This document shows positions 54,456 to 63,559 of a stretch of 64,000 nt of DNA, piece after piece (position 1 is the first letter of the stretch; each line of letters opens with the position of its first letter). The stretch comes from Rhizobium sp. BK399 (GTDB lineage: Bacteria > Pseudomonadota > Alphaproteobacteria > Rhizobiales > Rhizobiaceae): contig NZ_JACIAH010000001.1 in NCBI RefSeq assembly GCF_014194695.1, positions 868,001-932,000 of the forward strand. Reading direction: 5' to 3'. Made by a program: the position numbers and the translations under genes. Under the pieces are notes generated by a model. The model worked only from the letters and a program-made list of their open reading frames with translations. It made no database searches and had not been told where the DNA came from.

Positions 54456-54985
54456 GAGGGGTCCTTCGACGTATTTGGATCGGACGCGCTGGCGATGATG
54501 TTGGCGATGACCGCAGCCTTCTGCGGATCCATCTCGTTGAGGATCAGGCTCGACTGGGTCGGGTTCAGCCGCATGATGACCGCCGCTGCGACTTCGATCT
54601 TGACCTCTTGCAGCTGTGATGCGGCTGCGTCCGGCTTCATTTTCTTGTAGATATCGGTGAGGCCCGCTTCGGCCTGCTTGAGGAAGACATCACGGCGCTT
54701 CAGCCAGTCCTGATATTCCTCTTTGCGCTTGTTCATCTCGGCGATGCGCGAATCGACGTCGGCACGAAGCTTCTCGAGCTCCTGCTTCTGAAGCAGGTAG
54801 CGTTGGTCGCGGGCGGGATCGGCAATGTTCGTGCAGAACTGCTTGATCTCCTCCTGCGAGGTCATTTCGCCCTTCGGCGCCGGCTGCTCCTGTGCGAAGG
54901 CGCCGGGAATGGACAGCGCCACGACGGCCATGGCCGGCAAGGCAAGACGCTGAAGCAAATCTGACAAAGCCATGGTCTTCATCAT
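54452..54985 (-). CDS. motE: MotE, periplasmic chaperone of MotC
   Basis: A 177-residue exported helical protein. A signal peptide ends near residue 31 (LALPAMAVVALSIPGAFA). A charged coiled coil follows (RYLLQKQELEKLRADVDSRIAEMNKRKEEYQDWLKRRDVFLK, about 62-103), then a conserved MKPDAAASQLQEVKIEVAAAVIMRLNPTQSSLILNEMDPQKAAVIANII block, also known from MgtE-N-like domains. In Sinorhizobium MotE stabilises MotC. It is coupled by four-base overlaps to both flgI and flgH. Confidence 0.92.
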   Translation of the reverse strand: MMKTMALSDLLQRLALPAMAVVALSIPGAFAQEQPAPKGEMTSQEEIKQFCTNIADPARDQRYLLQKQELEKLRADVDSRIAEMNKRKEEYQDWLKRRDVFLKQAEAGLTDIYKKMKPDAAASQLQEVKIEVAAAVIMRLNPTQSSLILNEMDPQKAAVIANIIASASDPNTSKDPS

Positions 54986-56103
54986 TGCAGAACGAGCTCC
55001 GCTTGCAGCGCGCCGGCTGACTTGATGCCCTGGAGGATGGCGATGATGCCATCCGGCTTGACGCCAATATTGTTGAGGCCGGCCACCAGTGTCCTGAGGT
55101 CAGGCCCATCCAGCAGCGCCACCTTGCCGCCCGTTTTCTGCGCCGCGATATCGGTCTGCGGCTGCACCGCGGTCACGCCACGCGAGAACGGCTCGGGCTG
55201 AATGATCTGCGGCGTCTCGGTCACCTGGACGGTCAGAGTACCATAGCTGACGGCGACCGGCGACACGCGCACGTCCGCGCCGATAACGATCGTTCCTGTC
55301 CGTTCGTTCACCACGACCTTGGCCGGGGTGTCCGTTTCGACGACGAGATTCTCCAGATCGGCCATCAGGCGCGTCAGATCCGCCGTTCTCGGCTTCTGGA
55401 CGATGACCTCCTGCGCATCCTTGGCCTCGGCTACCGGACCACCGAAACGCGCGGACGCATAGCCGTTGACGACATCGGCGATGCGGATGGCCGTCGAGAA
55501 ATCGGGGTTGCGCAGCTGCAGAACGAGATTGACGGAATCCTTGAAGCGCGAAGGCAGCTCACGCTCGATGATGGCACCGCCCGGCACGCGACCAGCGGTC
55601 GTGACACCCTCGGTGACCGTTGCCGCCTGGCCTTGGGCGTTAAAGCCCGAGACAACGACGGAGCCCTGGGCGACCGCGTAGATCTGGCCGTCCGCGCCCG
55701 AGAGCGAGGTCATGATAAGCGTACCGCCGCGCAGCGAGGTCGCATCACCAAGCGAACTGACGTTCACGTCGATGCGGCTGCCGGGGCTGGCAAAAGGTGG
55801 CAGGTTGGCGGTGACCATCACGGCCGCGGTATTCTTCGCGTTGGACTGGCTGTTCTGCGTAGAGATGCCAAGGTTCTGCAGCATCGCGCGCATCGACTGC
55901 TCGGTAAAGGGCGAGGCGCGGAAGCCGTCGCCAGTGCCTTGAAGGCCGACGATCAGGCCATAGCCGATCAGCTGGTTGTCACGTCCTGCCTGCAAGGATG
56001 CGATGTCCTTGATGCGCGAATTCATCGCCGCGGCGGGCGCGACAGCGACGACGTTCGGAGACAAAAACGCGAGAGCGACGAAAAGGCGGAAAAACTTCTT
56101 CAT
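54982..56103 (-). CDS. flgI: Flagellar P-ring protein FlgI
   Basis: A 373-residue periplasmic ring protein. The signal peptide covers about 1-26 (MKKFFRLFVALAFLSPNVVA, then APAAA). The mature protein begins MNSRIKDIASLQAGRDNQLIGYGLIVGLQGTGDG, a near-universal FlgI start. The C-terminal block DLRTLVAGLNNIGVKPDGIIAILQGIKSAGALQAELVLQ is also typical. It needs FlgA for assembly, and flgA is directly upstream with a four-base overlap. Confidence 0.97.
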   Translation of the reverse strand: MKKFFRLFVALAFLSPNVVAVAPAAAMNSRIKDIASLQAGRDNQLIGYGLIVGLQGTGDGFRASPFTEQSMRAMLQNLGISTQNSQSNAKNTAAVMVTANLPPFASPGSRIDVNVSSLGDATSLRGGTLIMTSLSGADGQIYAVAQGSVVVSGFNAQGQAATVTEGVTTAGRVPGGAIIERELPSRFKDSVNLVLQLRNPDFSTAIRIADVVNGYASARFGGPVAEAKDAQEVIVQKPRTADLTRLMADLENLVVETDTPAKVVVNERTGTIVIGADVRVSPVAVSYGTLTVQVTETPQIIQPEPFSRGVTAVQPQTDIAAQKTGGKVALLDGPDLRTLVAGLNNIGVKPDGIIAILQGIKSAGALQAELVLQ

Positions 56104-56585
56104 TTTGCGGCCACGTGTATGGTGCCGTCGGCGAGCACGGTGCCGCTGACAATCACGCCGGAATCCATGTTGCGAACGCGGATGAGCTGGCCGGTCATGC
56201 CGTCTTCAAGCGGCGAGCCGGCGGCCGAGATCGTCATCGGGCCAAGCGTGAAGATCAGCCGGATCGACGAGCCGCGTGTCACGGTAAAGGGCTCGCGCAG
56301 CGCCGAGACCGAGATGGTGCGTCCCGGCAGGAGCGTGCGCTTCGAGATCATTCCCTCCACCTGGCGGATCGACTTTGCGTAGTCGCCGGCCAGGTTCGGG
56401 TTGGTTACTTCCACTTCCTGGAGCTGGGCGCCGGACACGGTTTCGCCGGGGTAGATCGTCGTCGTCGGAACGACCGCAAAGCCCATGCCGGCAGCAACAG
56501 CTGCCTGCGCTGCGGCAAATGCGGCCATCGCAATGGCGGCGGCTGCCGCCCATCCGAGGATACCTTTGACCCGGCAAAACATCAT
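56100..56585 (-). CDS. flgA: Flagellar P-ring assembly chaperone FlgA
   Basis: A 161-residue exported chaperone for FlgI. A signal peptide or N-terminal hydrophobic helix covers about 9-33 (LGWAAAAAIAMAAFAAAQAAVAAG). The SAF-like region GETVSGAQLQEVEVTNPNLAGDYAKSIRQVEGMISKRTLLPGRTISVSALREPFTVTRGSSIRLIFTLGPMTISAAGSPLEDGMTGQLIRVRN-type pattern spans about 47-145. It is short compared with enteric FlgA, keeping mainly the C-terminal domain. It overlaps flgI by four bases and follows flgG by 17 bases. Confidence 0.95.
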   Translation of the reverse strand: MMFCRVKGILGWAAAAAIAMAAFAAAQAAVAAGMGFAVVPTTTIYPGETVSGAQLQEVEVTNPNLAGDYAKSIRQVEGMISKRTLLPGRTISVSALREPFTVTRGSSIRLIFTLGPMTISAAGSPLEDGMTGQLIRVRNMDSGVIVSGTVLADGTIHVAAK

Positions 56586-56602
56586 GTTTCGGCCCTTCCC
56601 GA

Positions 56603-57391
56603 TTACTTCAGGTTTTTGCTGACGATGGAGGCCATTTCGTCGGCGGTGGTGATGACCTTGGAGTTCATTTCATAGGCGCGCTGTGCCGATATCAGCTCGG
56701 TGATTTCCTTCACCGGATCGACGTTCGAGGACTCCAGGTAGCCCTGCTTCATGTAGCCGAAGCCCTCTTCGTCGGGCGTGCCGACGACGGGATCGCCGGA
56801 GGCCGGCGTCTGCTGGAAGAGGTTGTCGCCGAGCGGCTGAAGGCCGGCTTCATTGACAAAGTCGGCGATCTGCAGCTGGCCGAGCACGGTCGGATCGGTA
56901 TTGCCCGGCAGCTTCGCCGAGACTTCGCCCGAGCGGCTGATCGTGACCTGCGTCGAGCCCTGCGGAATGGTGATGTTCGGTGCCACGAGATAGCCGTCGA
57001 CCGTGACGATCTGGCCCGTCTCGTTCTTGTTGAATGCGCCGGCGCGGGTGTAGAGCGTCGTGCCGTCCGGCGCCTGGATCTGGAAGAAGCCGCGACCGAT
57101 CATCGCCACGTCGAGATCGTTGCCGGTCTGCGAGAGTTCGCCCTGGATGTGCAGGTTGCGGACAGCAGACGTCTGGACGCCGAGACCGATATTCGCACCT
57201 TCCGGCACGATCGCCTGGTTCGCGCGGTTGGAAACGCCCTTGGCGCGCTCGGTCTGATACAGCAGGTCGGTAAATTCAGCGCGGGCCCGCTTGTAGCCGG
57301 TCGTGTTGATGTTCGCGATATTGTTGGCGATGACTTCGAGATTGGTCTGCTGGGCATCCATACCCGTTGCAGCAATGGCAAGCGCTCTCAT
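56603..57391 (-). CDS. flgG: Flagellar distal rod protein FlgG
   Basis: The 262-residue distal rod subunit. The N-terminal axial motif [41 protein letters not shown] (about 6-46) and [21 protein letters not shown] (about 90-110) are typical. The C-terminus has the [38 protein letters not shown] block. Length is standard. It lies between fliE (19 bases upstream) and flgA. Confidence 0.97.
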   Translation of the reverse strand: MRALAIAATGMDAQQTNLEVIANNIANINTTGYKRARAEFTDLLYQTERAKGVSNRANQAIVPEGANIGLGVQTSAVRNLHIQGELSQTGNDLDVAMIGRGFFQIQAPDGTTLYTRAGAFNKNETGQIVTVDGYLVAPNITIPQGSTQVTISRSGEVSAKLPGNTDPTVLGQLQIADFVNEAGLQPLGDNLFQQTPASGDPVVGTPDEEGFGYMKQGYLESSNVDPVKEITELISAQRAYEMNSKVITTADEMASIVSKNLK

Positions 57392-57410
57392 GGCTTCGTC
57401 CTTAAATCAA

Positions 57411-57737
57411 TTACATCTGCATCCGGGTGACGTCGAGAAAGGCAGAAACGACCTTGTCGCGAATGGCGATTGCGGTCTGCAGCGTCTGCTGCGCCTGCAT
57501 GACGGCATCGACGACTTCGCGCGTCGTGGCCGTGCCCTTGATGCCGGCGAAAGACATGCCTTCCGCATTCTTCAGGGTGTTCACGGCGCCAGTCGCAACA
57601 TTGCTGAGAGCAGCACCGAAGCCCCCGTCGTTTGCTGCGCTTTCTGCTGCCGACGAAGCCGTCGAGCTGTCCTGTTCGATAGCGGCGAGGCCGCGGGTCA
57701 TGGAGAGGGAGCTGACGCTATTGACGTTGTTGATCAT
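57411..57737 (-). CDS. fliE: Flagellar hook-basal body complex protein FliE
   Basis: A 108-residue MS-ring/rod adaptor and early export substrate. The C-terminal half has the FliE pattern: GMSFAGIKGTATTREVVDAVMQAQQTLQTAIAIRDKVVSAFLDVTRMQM, with the near-invariant VVDAVMQAQ and final RMQM. The N-terminal half is disordered and Ala-rich. Its start codon shares one base with the flgC stop, so the genes are coupled. Confidence 0.96.
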   Translation of the reverse strand: MINNVNSVSSLSMTRGLAAIEQDSSTASSAAESAANDGGFGAALSNVATGAVNTLKNAEGMSFAGIKGTATTREVVDAVMQAQQTLQTAIAIRDKVVSAFLDVTRMQM

Positions 57738-58153
57738 TATTGGCTCTTCAGTAGATCGATCGTTGCCGAGATCAGGTCGCGGGATTGCTTGATGGTCTGC
57801 AGGTTGGCGTCGTAGGAGCGGTTGGCTTCCCGCATGTCGGCCATTTCGACCAGCATGTTGACGTTGGGGAGCTTGACGACGCCCTTCTCGTCCGCCGCAG
57901 GATTGCTCGGGTCGTATTCGGTGATGAACTTCGATTCATCCTCCCCGAGCTTCTTGACGTTGACCGTGGTGACGCCGTTTGCGCGGTCGACGGCTTCGCC
58001 GAAGGTTACCGTCTTGCGGCGGTAGGGATCGGCGCCGGGCGTATCACCCGTCGAGCGGGCGTTGGCGATGTTTTCGGATACGATGCGCAGGCGCGTCGAT
58101 TGCGCCTCGAGTCCCGATCCTGCGATTTTGAGTGCTGCCGACAAAGGATCCAT
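57737..58153 (-). CDS. flgC: Flagellar proximal rod protein FlgC
   Basis: A 138-residue rod subunit. The N-terminal [44 protein letters not shown] (about 8-50) is the FlgC signature. The C-terminal half has [40 protein letters not shown]. It starts four bases after flgB ends and shares one base with fliE, in the standard order flgB-flgC-fliE. Confidence 0.97.
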   Translation of the reverse strand: MDPLSAALKIAGSGLEAQSTRLRIVSENIANARSTGDTPGADPYRRKTVTFGEAVDRANGVTTVNVKKLGEDESKFITEYDPSNPAADEKGVVKLPNVNMLVEMADMREANRSYDANLQTIKQSRDLISATIDLLKSQ

Positions 58154-58157
58154 GATC

Positions 58158-58550
58158 TTAGCCCTTCACCGTCATCAGCATCATCCGATTGAACGAGCTC
58201 ACCAGCGAGGTGTTCAGATCGTATTGCCGCTTGATTTCACCGGACTTGGAAAGTTCCTCGGCTAGACCGACAGTATTGCCCGACTCCTGGACGCCGATCT
58301 CCTGATCGAGAGCTGCATCCTTCACATCGATGTCGCTCTTCGTGCCCAGGTCATTGCCGGTCAAGTGCGCCGCATTGGTGCGCGCCATGGTAACGTCCGA
58401 CTTGTCGAGGGCGGCCTGGAAGGGCGTGATGTCCTTGGCGCGATATTTCGGCGTGTTCGCGTTCGCGATGTTGCCGGCAACAACCTCCTGACGGATCGTC
58501 AGCCATTCGGCCTGCCGCGAGGCCAAGTCGAAAAGTTGAATCGGTTGCAT
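58158..58550 (-). CDS. flgB: Flagellar proximal rod protein FlgB
   Basis: A 130-residue rod subunit. The axial motif [40 protein letters not shown] (about 9-48) has the ANANTPxY signature of FlgB. The C-terminal helix ends [18 protein letters not shown]. It is followed closely by flgC. A 173-base gap separates it from the next gene upstream, so it may head its own transcript. Confidence 0.97.
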   Translation of the reverse strand: MQPIQLFDLASRQAEWLTIRQEVVAGNIANANTPKYRAKDITPFQAALDKSDVTMARTNAAHLTGNDLGTKSDIDVKDAALDQEIGVQESGNTVGLAEELSKSGEIKRQYDLNTSLVSSFNRMMLMTVKG

Positions 58551-58664
58551 GGGAACTCTCCGTTTTTACTGATGCGAACCTAGGGCGGTAATCTTGCGTC
58601 AGACTTACGGGGGATGCGGTCCGGCAATCCCGGAGCTTTTTGGCCACAGCCTCCACAACGCGAA

Positions 58665-58695
58665 GAAGGCTCCAACCATATCCGGCTGAGCCTTC
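58665..58695 (-). terminator. Weak inverted repeat downstream of the gene at 58724
   Basis: GAAGGCTC (58665-58672) and GAGCCTTC (58688-58695) form an 8-bp stem with a 15-base loop, 29 bases past the stop codon of the 58724-59275 gene. There is no clear T-run on the minus strand, so termination would be partial at best. Confidence 0.3.
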
Positions 58696-58723
58696 CGTTG
58701 ATTCGCTGCCTCGTGGGCGGTGC

Positions 58724-59275
58724 TCAATTATGCTGATAGACATCGCCTTTGGAGGTGATGATGACCCATTTGCCATCACGCTCCTCCAATGTCGCCAGCC
58801 GGCTCTCGTCCGGCAGAATGGAGCCGACACGCACGACGTACATGCCGGACGGGTCTTCGATCAGCGCGCGGCCGTTTGCCACGTGGAGAAGTCGAAAACC
58901 GGATTTGCTGGGAAACGGCTGATCTTCGGCCGGCGGACCCTTGTCATCCTCCTTGCCGATGTTGGAGACCGTCGCGGTCGTCAGCGGATCGACCGGAATT
59001 TCGGGCTTCTTCTCGTATTGGTTCTTGTTGGCCATCGCCAGCGGCGAGACGCTGAAGACGTTTCGCGCCGGCCAGTCCGGAAGATCGCGCGTCCGGTCGC
59101 CCTGCGCGACGTTGATGCCGAACTTGTCCTCGTTGAAGAAGACGTACCACGGGAAAAAAGCCGACGCTCCGGCCAATGCGAGGCCGGCAATGGTCAAGGC
59201 GCGGTCGAGGAACACGGTCTTGCGCCGCAAGGGCTTCAACGGCGCGATCTTCTCATCGTCATCGAAATCGGTCAC
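58724..59275 (-). CDS. Conserved membrane-anchored protein between fliI and flgB, GspC/PilP-like C-terminus
   Basis: A 183-residue protein of unknown function in the flagellar cluster. Residues 1-22 are cytoplasmic and charged, a single membrane helix covers about 23-47 (ALTIAGLALAGASAFFPWYVFF), and the rest is periplasmic. The linker (75-125) is Pro/Lys/Asp-rich. The last 55 residues (LLHVANGRALIEDPSGMYVVRVGS, then a Glu-Arg-Asp-Gly-Lys-Trp turn and VIITSKGDVY) resemble the small beta domain of GspC/PilP proteins. It follows fliI by 11 bases, so it belongs to that operon. A basal-body or export role is inferred only from position; FliO is an alternative on size and topology grounds. Confidence 0.7.
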   Translation of the reverse strand: MTDFDDDEKIAPLKPLRRKTVFLDRALTIAGLALAGASAFFPWYVFFNEDKFGINVAQGDRTRDLPDWPARNVFSVSPLAMANKNQYEKKPEIPVDPLTTATVSNIGKEDDKGPPAEDQPFPSKSGFRLLHVANGRALIEDPSGMYVVRVGSILPDESRLATLEERDGKWVIITSKGDVYQHN

Positions 59276-59286
59276 GTCACGCCTCT

Positions 59287-60678
59287 CTACCTGCGGATAT
59301 TCGGCTGGCCGCCGATGCCGGCCGCCGCTTTCAGGGCCCCAGCCAGATCGGCAAAGGCATCCTGCGAATCGACATCGCCCGGCGACTGTTTCAGAACATC
59401 GTAAATGATCGGTACCTGCTTGACCGCCATGTCGAGATCAGGATCGGCGCCCTGCCGATAGCCGCCGATCAGGCGAAGGTCGCGGGTTTCCTCGAAGCGG
59501 TGGATGAGCGTCTTCAGACGCGACACGAGCTTTTCCTGGTCCGGGGTCCAGGCCTTGCGCGCGAGGCGCGAGATCGAGGCCAGCGGATCGATTGGTGGGT
59601 AGCGTCCCTCCTCCGCCAGGCTGCGCTGCAGGACGATATGACCATCCAAGATACCGCGGGTCGAGTCGGCGATCGGGTCGTTGTGGTTGTCGCCATCGAC
59701 GAGGATCGAGATGATCGCGGTGATCGTCCCCGTGCCCTCCGGGCCGGGACCTGCGCGCTCCAGCAAACGTGGCAGCTCGGTGAAAACAGAAGCAGGGTAG
59801 CCGCGCGCGATCGGCGGTTCGCCGGATGCGGTCGCAACCTCGCGGATGGCGTGGGCAAATCGGGTGACGCTATCGACGATCAAGAGCACATTGTCGCCCT
59901 GATCGCGGAAGTGTTCGGCAATGGTGACGGCGGTCAGCGGCGCCATCTTGCGCAGCATCGGGCTCTCATCGCTCGTCGCAACGACGGCAATCGCCTTCCT
60001 CATGTTGGCGCCGAGCGTGTCCTCGATGAACTCGCGTACTTCACGGCCACGTTCGCCAACCAGGGCGATGACGACCTTGTCGAAGGCGTCGGCGCGCGCC
60101 AGCATCGAGAGCAGCGTCGATTTACCAACACCTGAACCCGCGAAAATGCCGAGACGCTGGCCGAGGCAGAGCGGCGAAAAAATGTCGATGGCGCGAACGC
60201 CTGTCTTGAAGCCTTTCTCGACGCGCTTTCGCGTCATCGAAGGCGGCGCGGTGTTCGAAATGGAGCGGCGGCCGAGCCCTTCTACGATGGGGCCGAGCCC
60301 ATCGATCGGCTCGCACAGCGAATTGATCGTGCGCCCGCACCAACTGTCATCAGGCGAAATGCGAAAGGCACCCTTGCGGATGACCGTATCATGGATGCCA
60401 ATCGGCTCGCCCGGCTCGATCGGGCAGACATAGGTCAGTTCCGGCTCAACACGCACGACCTCACCGAGGTGAATACCGGTGGACGATTTGTGTGCTACGA
60501 ACTCGCCGAGCCTCACATGGCGCGACAGCCCGGTGACCGTGTAGTGGCCGGCCGCGATCGTCTGGACATGGCCGCCGGCGGCGACCGAAAAATCGGGATT
60601 CGAGTAGCGCGACACGAGCCCGGCAAGATGCGCGAGCTTCGGTGAGAGATCGGCTTCGGTAAGCGGCGTATTACCCAT
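59287..60678 (-). CDS. fliI: Flagellum-specific ATPase FliI
   Basis: A 463-residue cytoplasmic ATPase related to the F1 beta subunit, which drives early steps of protein export. Walker A GSGVGKST is at 181-188, preceded by the FSPLCLGQRLGIFA stretch. ALVGERGREVREFIED follows near 212-227, and VLLIVDSVTRFAHAIREVA holds Walker B. The arginine-containing RGYPASVFTELPRLLERAG block is also conserved. The expected FliH partner may be the gene at 44884. flgF is 14 bases upstream. Confidence 0.97.
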   Translation of the reverse strand: MGNTPLTEADLSPKLAHLAGLVSRYSNPDFSVAAGGHVQTIAAGHYTVTGLSRHVRLGEFVAHKSSTGIHLGEVVRVEPELTYVCPIEPGEPIGIHDTVIRKGAFRISPDDSWCGRTINSLCEPIDGLGPIVEGLGRRSISNTAPPSMTRKRVEKGFKTGVRAIDIFSPLCLGQRLGIFAGSGVGKSTLLSMLARADAFDKVVIALVGERGREVREFIEDTLGANMRKAIAVVATSDESPMLRKMAPLTAVTIAEHFRDQGDNVLLIVDSVTRFAHAIREVATASGEPPIARGYPASVFTELPRLLERAGPGPEGTGTITAIISILVDGDNHNDPIADSTRGILDGHIVLQRSLAEEGRYPPIDPLASISRLARKAWTPDQEKLVSRLKTLIHRFEETRDLRLIGGYRQGADPDLDMAVKQVPIIYDVLKQSPGDVDSQDAFADLAGALKAAAGIGGQPNIRR

Positions 60679-60692
60679 GCGTCAGACCTCGA

Positions 60693-61427
60693 TTAGCGGC
60701 TGCCGCCGAGCGTCTTGATCGCTTCGCTGAACGACGCTTCGCTGTCCTTCGAAAGCGACGTCATGCTCTCGAAGGCGCGATTGACTTCGATCAGCTGCGT
60801 GATTTCGCGCATGGCGTTGACGTTGGAGTTTTCCAGGTAACCCTGCTGGACGCCGACGTTGAAGCGATCGGTCACGGCGCGCGGCTGCTCCGTCGTCATG
60901 ATGCCGCTGTTTTCATAGCGCAGGTAACCCTTGCTGATATCGGCCTCGAAGAGACCCAGCGAACCGACCTGCTTGCCGTCCTGGTAGATCAGCCCATCGG
61001 CGCCGACCTTTGGCTCGCCGGCAGCCGTGTTGAGCGTCACCGGCGCACCGCCGGCATCGAGAACCGGATAGCCGCGGACCGAAACGAGTTCGCCGTTATC
61101 CTTCATGGTGAAGCGGCCGTCCTTAGTCAGAACCTTGCCGGCCGGCGTGTCCACCGAGAACCAGGCGTCGCCCTTGATTGCGAAGTCCAGCATGTTTCCG
61201 GTGTGCTCGAGCTCGCCGCTATCACCAGAGAGATAGTCGTTGCCCTGTGACACATAGGCGATCTTGGCATTGATCTTGTTGCCTGTTTCGCCAAGCATCT
61301 CGTCGAACTTCACCTCCGTCGCGCGAAAGCCCGTCGTGTTCACGTTCGCCATATTGTCGGCGATGGTTGTGAGGCGACGTTCGAGTGCGATCTGCGACGA
61401 CAAAGAAACATAAAGACCAGATTGCAT
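60693..61427 (-). CDS. flgF: Flagellar proximal rod protein FlgF
   Basis: A 244-residue rod protein. From ATG 61427 the chain begins [41 protein letters not shown], the usual FlgF start; AGGAG lies nine bases upstream. Longer in-frame starts at 61445 and 61493 lack a site. [25 protein letters not shown] and a C-terminal [29 protein letters not shown] complete the pattern. It heads a minus-strand run and is divergent from motA. Confidence 0.95.
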   Translation of the reverse strand: MQSGLYVSLSSQIALERRLTTIADNMANVNTTGFRATEVKFDEMLGETGNKINAKIAYVSQGNDYLSGDSGELEHTGNMLDFAIKGDAWFSVDTPAGKVLTKDGRFTMKDNGELVSVRGYPVLDAGGAPVTLNTAAGEPKVGADGLIYQDGKQVGSLGLFEADISKGYLRYENSGIMTTEQPRAVTDRFNVGVQQGYLENSNVNAMREITQLIEVNRAFESMTSLSKDSEASFSEAIKTLGGSR

Positions 61428-61677
61428 CCCGATAGGCTCCTGCATTGGCGATGAACGGTACGAGATCCGGGTGTTTGCAGTCGGTTCGACCACGGATCTC
61501 GCTGAGGCGGCATCTCAGAAACGGGCACGGATGCCCATTCGTCACCGACAAGCTGACAGCAAATGCTTGCGCGAAGCTGGCATGCAAAAGCTTGGTTTAC
61601 AGGGGCAACCATCAGCCTCACGCAAGCCAGCAGCCCTATCCCTTGGGTTGAAAATAACGATCAGGTTTGGACTGACG

Positions 61678-62550
61678 ATGAATATCATTATCGGATTTGT
61701 GATTACCTGCGGCTGCATCATCGGCAGCTTCATGGCGATGGGCGGTCACGTCGAAGCGCTCTGGCAGCCCTTCGAGCTCGTCATCATCGGCGGCGCGGGC
61801 CTCGGTAGTTTCGTCATGGGCAACCCGATGAAGGTGGTGAAGGATTCCGGCAAGGCGCTCGGCGAAGCCTTCAAGCACACGGTCCCTAAGGAACGGAATT
61901 ATCTCGATACGCTTGGTGTCCTCTATTCCCTGATGCGCGACCTTCGTACGAAATCGCGCAACGAGATCGAAGCCCATATCGACAATCCGGCCGAATCCTC
62001 GATCTTCCAATCCGCGCCGACGATCCTGAAGAACAAGGAACTGACGGCGTTCATCTGCGACTACGTCCGCCTGATCATCATCGGCAATGCCCGTTCGCAT
62101 GAGATCGAAGCGCTCATGGACGAAGAGATCAACACGATCCTTCACGACAAGATGAAGCCCTATCACGCGATCCAGACCATGGGCGACGCCTTCCCGGCGA
62201 TCGGTATCGTCGCCGCCGTTCTCGGCGTCATCAAGGCGATGGCGCACATCAACGATTCGCCCGAAGTTCTCGGCCACCTGATCGGCTCGGCACTCGTCGG
62301 CACCTTCCTCGGCATTCTCTTGTCTTATTGCGTCTGCTCGCCGATCGTTTCTCAGATCAAGATCGTCCGCAACAAGCAGCACCGCCTCTATGTCATCGTC
62401 AAGCAGACACTGCTTGCCTACATGAACGGCTCGGTGCCGCAGGTTGCGCTCGAATACGGCCGCAAGACCATCTCGGCCTACGAACGTCCGTCAATCGACG
62501 CCGTCGAGCAGGAAATGATGAACCCCGGCGGCGAGAACAAGGCGGCGTAA
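61678..62550 (+). CDS. motA: Flagellar motor stator protein MotA
   Basis: A 290-residue inner-membrane stator subunit with four helices: two near the N-terminus (about 2-20 and 30-50) and two near 170-190 and 200-222. The large cytoplasmic loop has the charged residues that touch FliG. The conserved [21 protein letters not shown] and [16 protein letters not shown] blocks contain the Pro residues important for torque. The start at 61678 fits the first membrane helix; the upstream in-frame sequence is not protein-like. It pairs with MotB encoded 17 kb away, and fliM begins 6 bases downstream. Confidence 0.97.
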   Translation: MNIIIGFVITCGCIIGSFMAMGGHVEALWQPFELVIIGGAGLGSFVMGNPMKVVKDSGKALGEAFKHTVPKERNYLDTLGVLYSLMRDLRTKSRNEIEAHIDNPAESSIFQSAPTILKNKELTAFICDYVRLIIIGNARSHEIEALMDEEINTILHDKMKPYHAIQTMGDAFPAIGIVAAVLGVIKAMAHINDSPEVLGHLIGSALVGTFLGILLSYCVCSPIVSQIKIVRNKQHRLYVIVKQTLLAYMNGSVPQVALEYGRKTISAYERPSIDAVEQEMMNPGGENKAA

Positions 62551-62556
62551 ACGGTC

Positions 62557-63495
62557 ATGAACGCTATCCTCAAGAAACCCCTCATGGATGAAGCCCTTCT
62601 TGCCAAGCTGACTGGCCGGCTCGGCGACAAGGCTACCATCGAGAAGATCTGCGGCGCATTCGGCGATGTCTATACGGCCTTCCTGCCGGACGTCATCAAG
62701 AGCGAGACCAACCTGGACGTCGAAGTCACCTATCTCGGCTGCGACAGCGGGCACAAGAACGACCTGATTACCGACCTGGGCGGCAACACCACGCTTGTCG
62801 ACGCGACACTCCGCAACTGGTCGCAGAATATCACGCTCGCCTGCGGCAACAGCTTTGTCATCACGCTGATGGAGCATTTGCTGGGTGCGGATGCCGGGAC
62901 AGTCGAGCAGCCGGCCGACCGCCTGCTCTCCATAATCGAGCTCGAACTCGCGGTCATGGTCTTCGACAAGATCGCCAATGTTCTCCGCTCGGCGGTGAAC
63001 GCGCCCGGTGGATTCGAGCCTGCCATGGAGTTCCCCTACGCCTTCGAAACGCGAACCAAGCCCGCCGAGGACAAACCCGACGAGTTTGCCGCCGCAATCA
63101 ACATGTCGATCACGCTGTCCGGCATCACTTCGGATTTCTCGCTGATCGTACCCCAGGCCGCCCTGTTGAAGACGACGGTGGCGCCTCCAAAAGCCAAGGG
63201 ACAGTCGGCAAAGTCCGCGGAATGGACCGACCAGCTCAGCGAGCAGGTGCGCCGCTCGCAGGTAACGCTCAACGCCAAAATCCGTCTGCAGGACCTGACG
63301 CTGAGGACCATTTCAAAGCTCGCTGCCGGCGACGTTATCCCCTTCTATGACCGCGGCGACGTTCGCGTCGAAGTCAGCGCCAACAGCAAGGAACTGTACA
63401 TCTGCGAGTTTGGACGTTCGGGCGAGAATTACACCGTCCGGGTCAAGGATACGATTAACTCGGATGACGAGCTCATCCGCCACTTGATGAATTAG
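62557..63495 (+). CDS. fliM: Flagellar motor switch protein FliM
   Basis: A 312-residue C-ring protein that binds CheY-P and sets rotation direction. The middle CheC-like part spans about 60-210 and the C-terminal SpoA domain about 230-310 ([58 protein letters not shown]). The N-terminal EIDALL-type CheY-binding peptide of enteric FliM is not obvious; [15 protein letters not shown] near 8-22 may play that part. It follows motA closely and precedes fliN. Confidence 0.9.
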   Translation: MNAILKKPLMDEALLAKLTGRLGDKATIEKICGAFGDVYTAFLPDVIKSETNLDVEVTYLGCDSGHKNDLITDLGGNTTLVDATLRNWSQNITLACGNSFVITLMEHLLGADAGTVEQPADRLLSIIELELAVMVFDKIANVLRSAVNAPGGFEPAMEFPYAFETRTKPAEDKPDEFAAAINMSITLSGITSDFSLIVPQAALLKTTVAPPKAKGQSAKSAEWTDQLSEQVRRSQVTLNAKIRLQDLTLRTISKLAAGDVIPFYDRGDVRVEVSANSKELYICEFGRSGENYTVRVKDTINSDDELIRHLMN

Positions 63496-63559
63496 CCCAT
63501 TTTCCAACCGAGCCGCCGCACGGCAGCTTGAGGCAAGTTTCAACTGGAATAGTGATTTC

